Shown: piece by piece, positions 63,419-64,000 of the stretch
How the letters are laid out: the number at the start of each line of letters is the position of its first letter
Numbering within the stretch: the stretch's first letter is position 1
From: CBDCWQ01 sp965223435
GTDB taxonomy: Bacteria > Myxococcota > Kuafuiibacteriia > Kuafuiibacteriales > Kuafuiibacteriaceae
NCBI GenBank assembly: GCA_965223435.1
Contig: CBDCWQ010000020.1
Span: forward strand, 930,001-994,000
DNA length: 64,000 bases
Direction: 5' to 3'
Position numbers and translations under genes: made by a program
Notes under the pieces: generated by a model
What the model was told of the DNA's origin: nothing
Seen by the model: the letters and a program-made list of their open reading frames with translations, nothing else
Database searches by the model: none

Positions 63419-64000
63419 TTAGGGGGTGAGGTTCAGTTGTCTTCCTTCGGGTTTGGGGGTGTTTCCATCCCCGATGATGACAAATTCCACACGGCGGTTC
63501 GCGGCGCGTCCCGCCTTGGTTCCATTGGTTTGGATGGGCCGTTCCTCACCAAAGCCGACGGCTTCCATCCGGTCGGCGTCCACGCCCTTTTTGATGAGAT
63601 AGTTCACCACGGCTTGGGCCCTCTTGTTGGACAGCCGCAAGTTGAGGGCGTCGCCGCCCACACTGTCGGTGTGGCCCTCAATGCGGATCTTGGTGATTTC
63701 CGGATGGGCTTTGATCACCTCGGCCACGTTCTTGAGGAGGGCAAAAGAGCGCTTTCGAATGCGTGAGCGTCCGCTGTTGAAGTAGATTCGATCCAGGATT
63801 TCAAGCTTCTCGGACCGAATGACAACCAACTGCTTTTGTTTGCATCCCTGGAATTTGGCCTTGCCCCGTTCATCGGGACAGTTGTCGAGCCCGTCGGCTA
63901 TGCCATCGCCGTCGCGGTCGGTGAGGGGGCAGCCCACATTGTCGGCTGGGCCGGCTTCTGTGGGGCACCGATCCGCCACGTCCAGCACGCCATCCTTGTC
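63419..64000 (-). CDS. OmpA-family protein with thrombospondin-type-3 repeats (partial)
   Basis: The C-terminal part of a larger protein; the frame is open to the window edge (DKDG codons at 63989-64000). Calcium-binding TSP3 repeats (DVADRCP, DRDGDGIADGLDNCPD) lead into an OmpA peptidoglycan-binding domain (IYFNSGRSRI, IEGHTDSVGGDALNLRLSNK, RAANRRVEF). The protein anchors the outer membrane to peptidoglycan. Such TSP3-OmpA fusions are common in Myxococcota. The N-terminal part, probably a beta-barrel or repeats, is outside the window. Confidence 0.9.
   Translation of the reverse strand, partial: DKDGVLDVADRCPTEAGPADNVGCPLTDRDGDGIADGLDNCPDERGKAKFQGCKQKQLVVIRSEKLEILDRIYFNSGRSRIRKRSFALLKNVAEVIKAHPEITKIRIEGHTDSVGGDALNLRLSNKRAQAVVNYLIKKGVDADRMEAVGFGEERPIQTNGTKAGRAANRRVEFVIIGDGNTPKPEGRQLNLTP

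Noticed and set aside
1..64000. CRISPR arrays, tRNA, rRNA or complete insertion sequences
   Set aside because: I saw no regularly spaced repeats, no cloverleaf or rRNA core, and no transposase or integrase frame; a covariance search (tRNAscan-SE, Infernal) would be decisive.

Overview
The window comes from a GC-rich, gene-dense bacterial chromosome. Several traits suggest a deltaproteobacterium of the Myxococcota/Bradymonadales kind: a DUF1592/DUF1552 secreted pair, an ECF sigma factor operon with a caspase-like protein, a ferrochelatase with an internal cysteine cluster, many lipoproteins, and an OmpA protein with thrombospondin-type-3 calcium repeats. This placement is inferred; no rRNA or tRNA lies in the window, and I saw no complete insertion sequence or CRISPR array.

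Layout. 0-4.1 kb: end of a menaquinone run (menA tail, menC, menE), a hot-dog thioesterase that may be the DHNA-CoA step, and hemH. 4.3-5.2 kb: a receiver-LuxR response regulator behind a good sigma-54 promoter match. 5.3-14.2 kb: secreted DUF1552 and DUF1592 proteins, an ECF sigma / membrane protein / caspase operon, and a beta-helix lipoprotein. 14.2-24.5 kb: amidase, PEP carboxylase, metallophosphoesterase, leucyl aminopeptidase, a small Cys-rich lipoprotein and a Ski2-like helicase. 24.5-40.1 kb is the accessory part: an AT-rich promoter driving an AAA ATPase-nuclease (DUF234 type), a 2827-residue secreted protein with an Asp-box, a helical domain and a C-terminal HELVH zincin, gene debris (3'-truncated AI-2E-type permease, alkD remnant, RelB-like antitoxin remnant), and two related CBM-like lipoproteins.

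40.1-55.2 kb: a protein with a degenerate kinase-like C-terminus beside mrfA-mrfB (mitomycin-type DNA repair), two MFS transporters, a Cys-cluster protein, an ABC-F ATPase, a GST-like protein, a pseudouridine synthase, an MBL hydrolase, a glutathione-reductase-like enzyme and a DUF493 protein. 55.2-58.1 kb holds the most interesting locus: a 436-base leader with three inverted repeats, an 81-residue Tat-like small peptide with a basic Cys-containing tail, an HPr-kinase-like P-loop protein, and a nucleotidyltransferase fused to a PqqD-like (RiPP-recognition) domain. It looks like a compact peptide-modification system. 58.2-64 kb: a second ABC-F, a two-TM protein, a YvcK/CofD protein with a pseudo-receiver domain, a lipoprotein and the C-terminal part of an OmpA-family protein.
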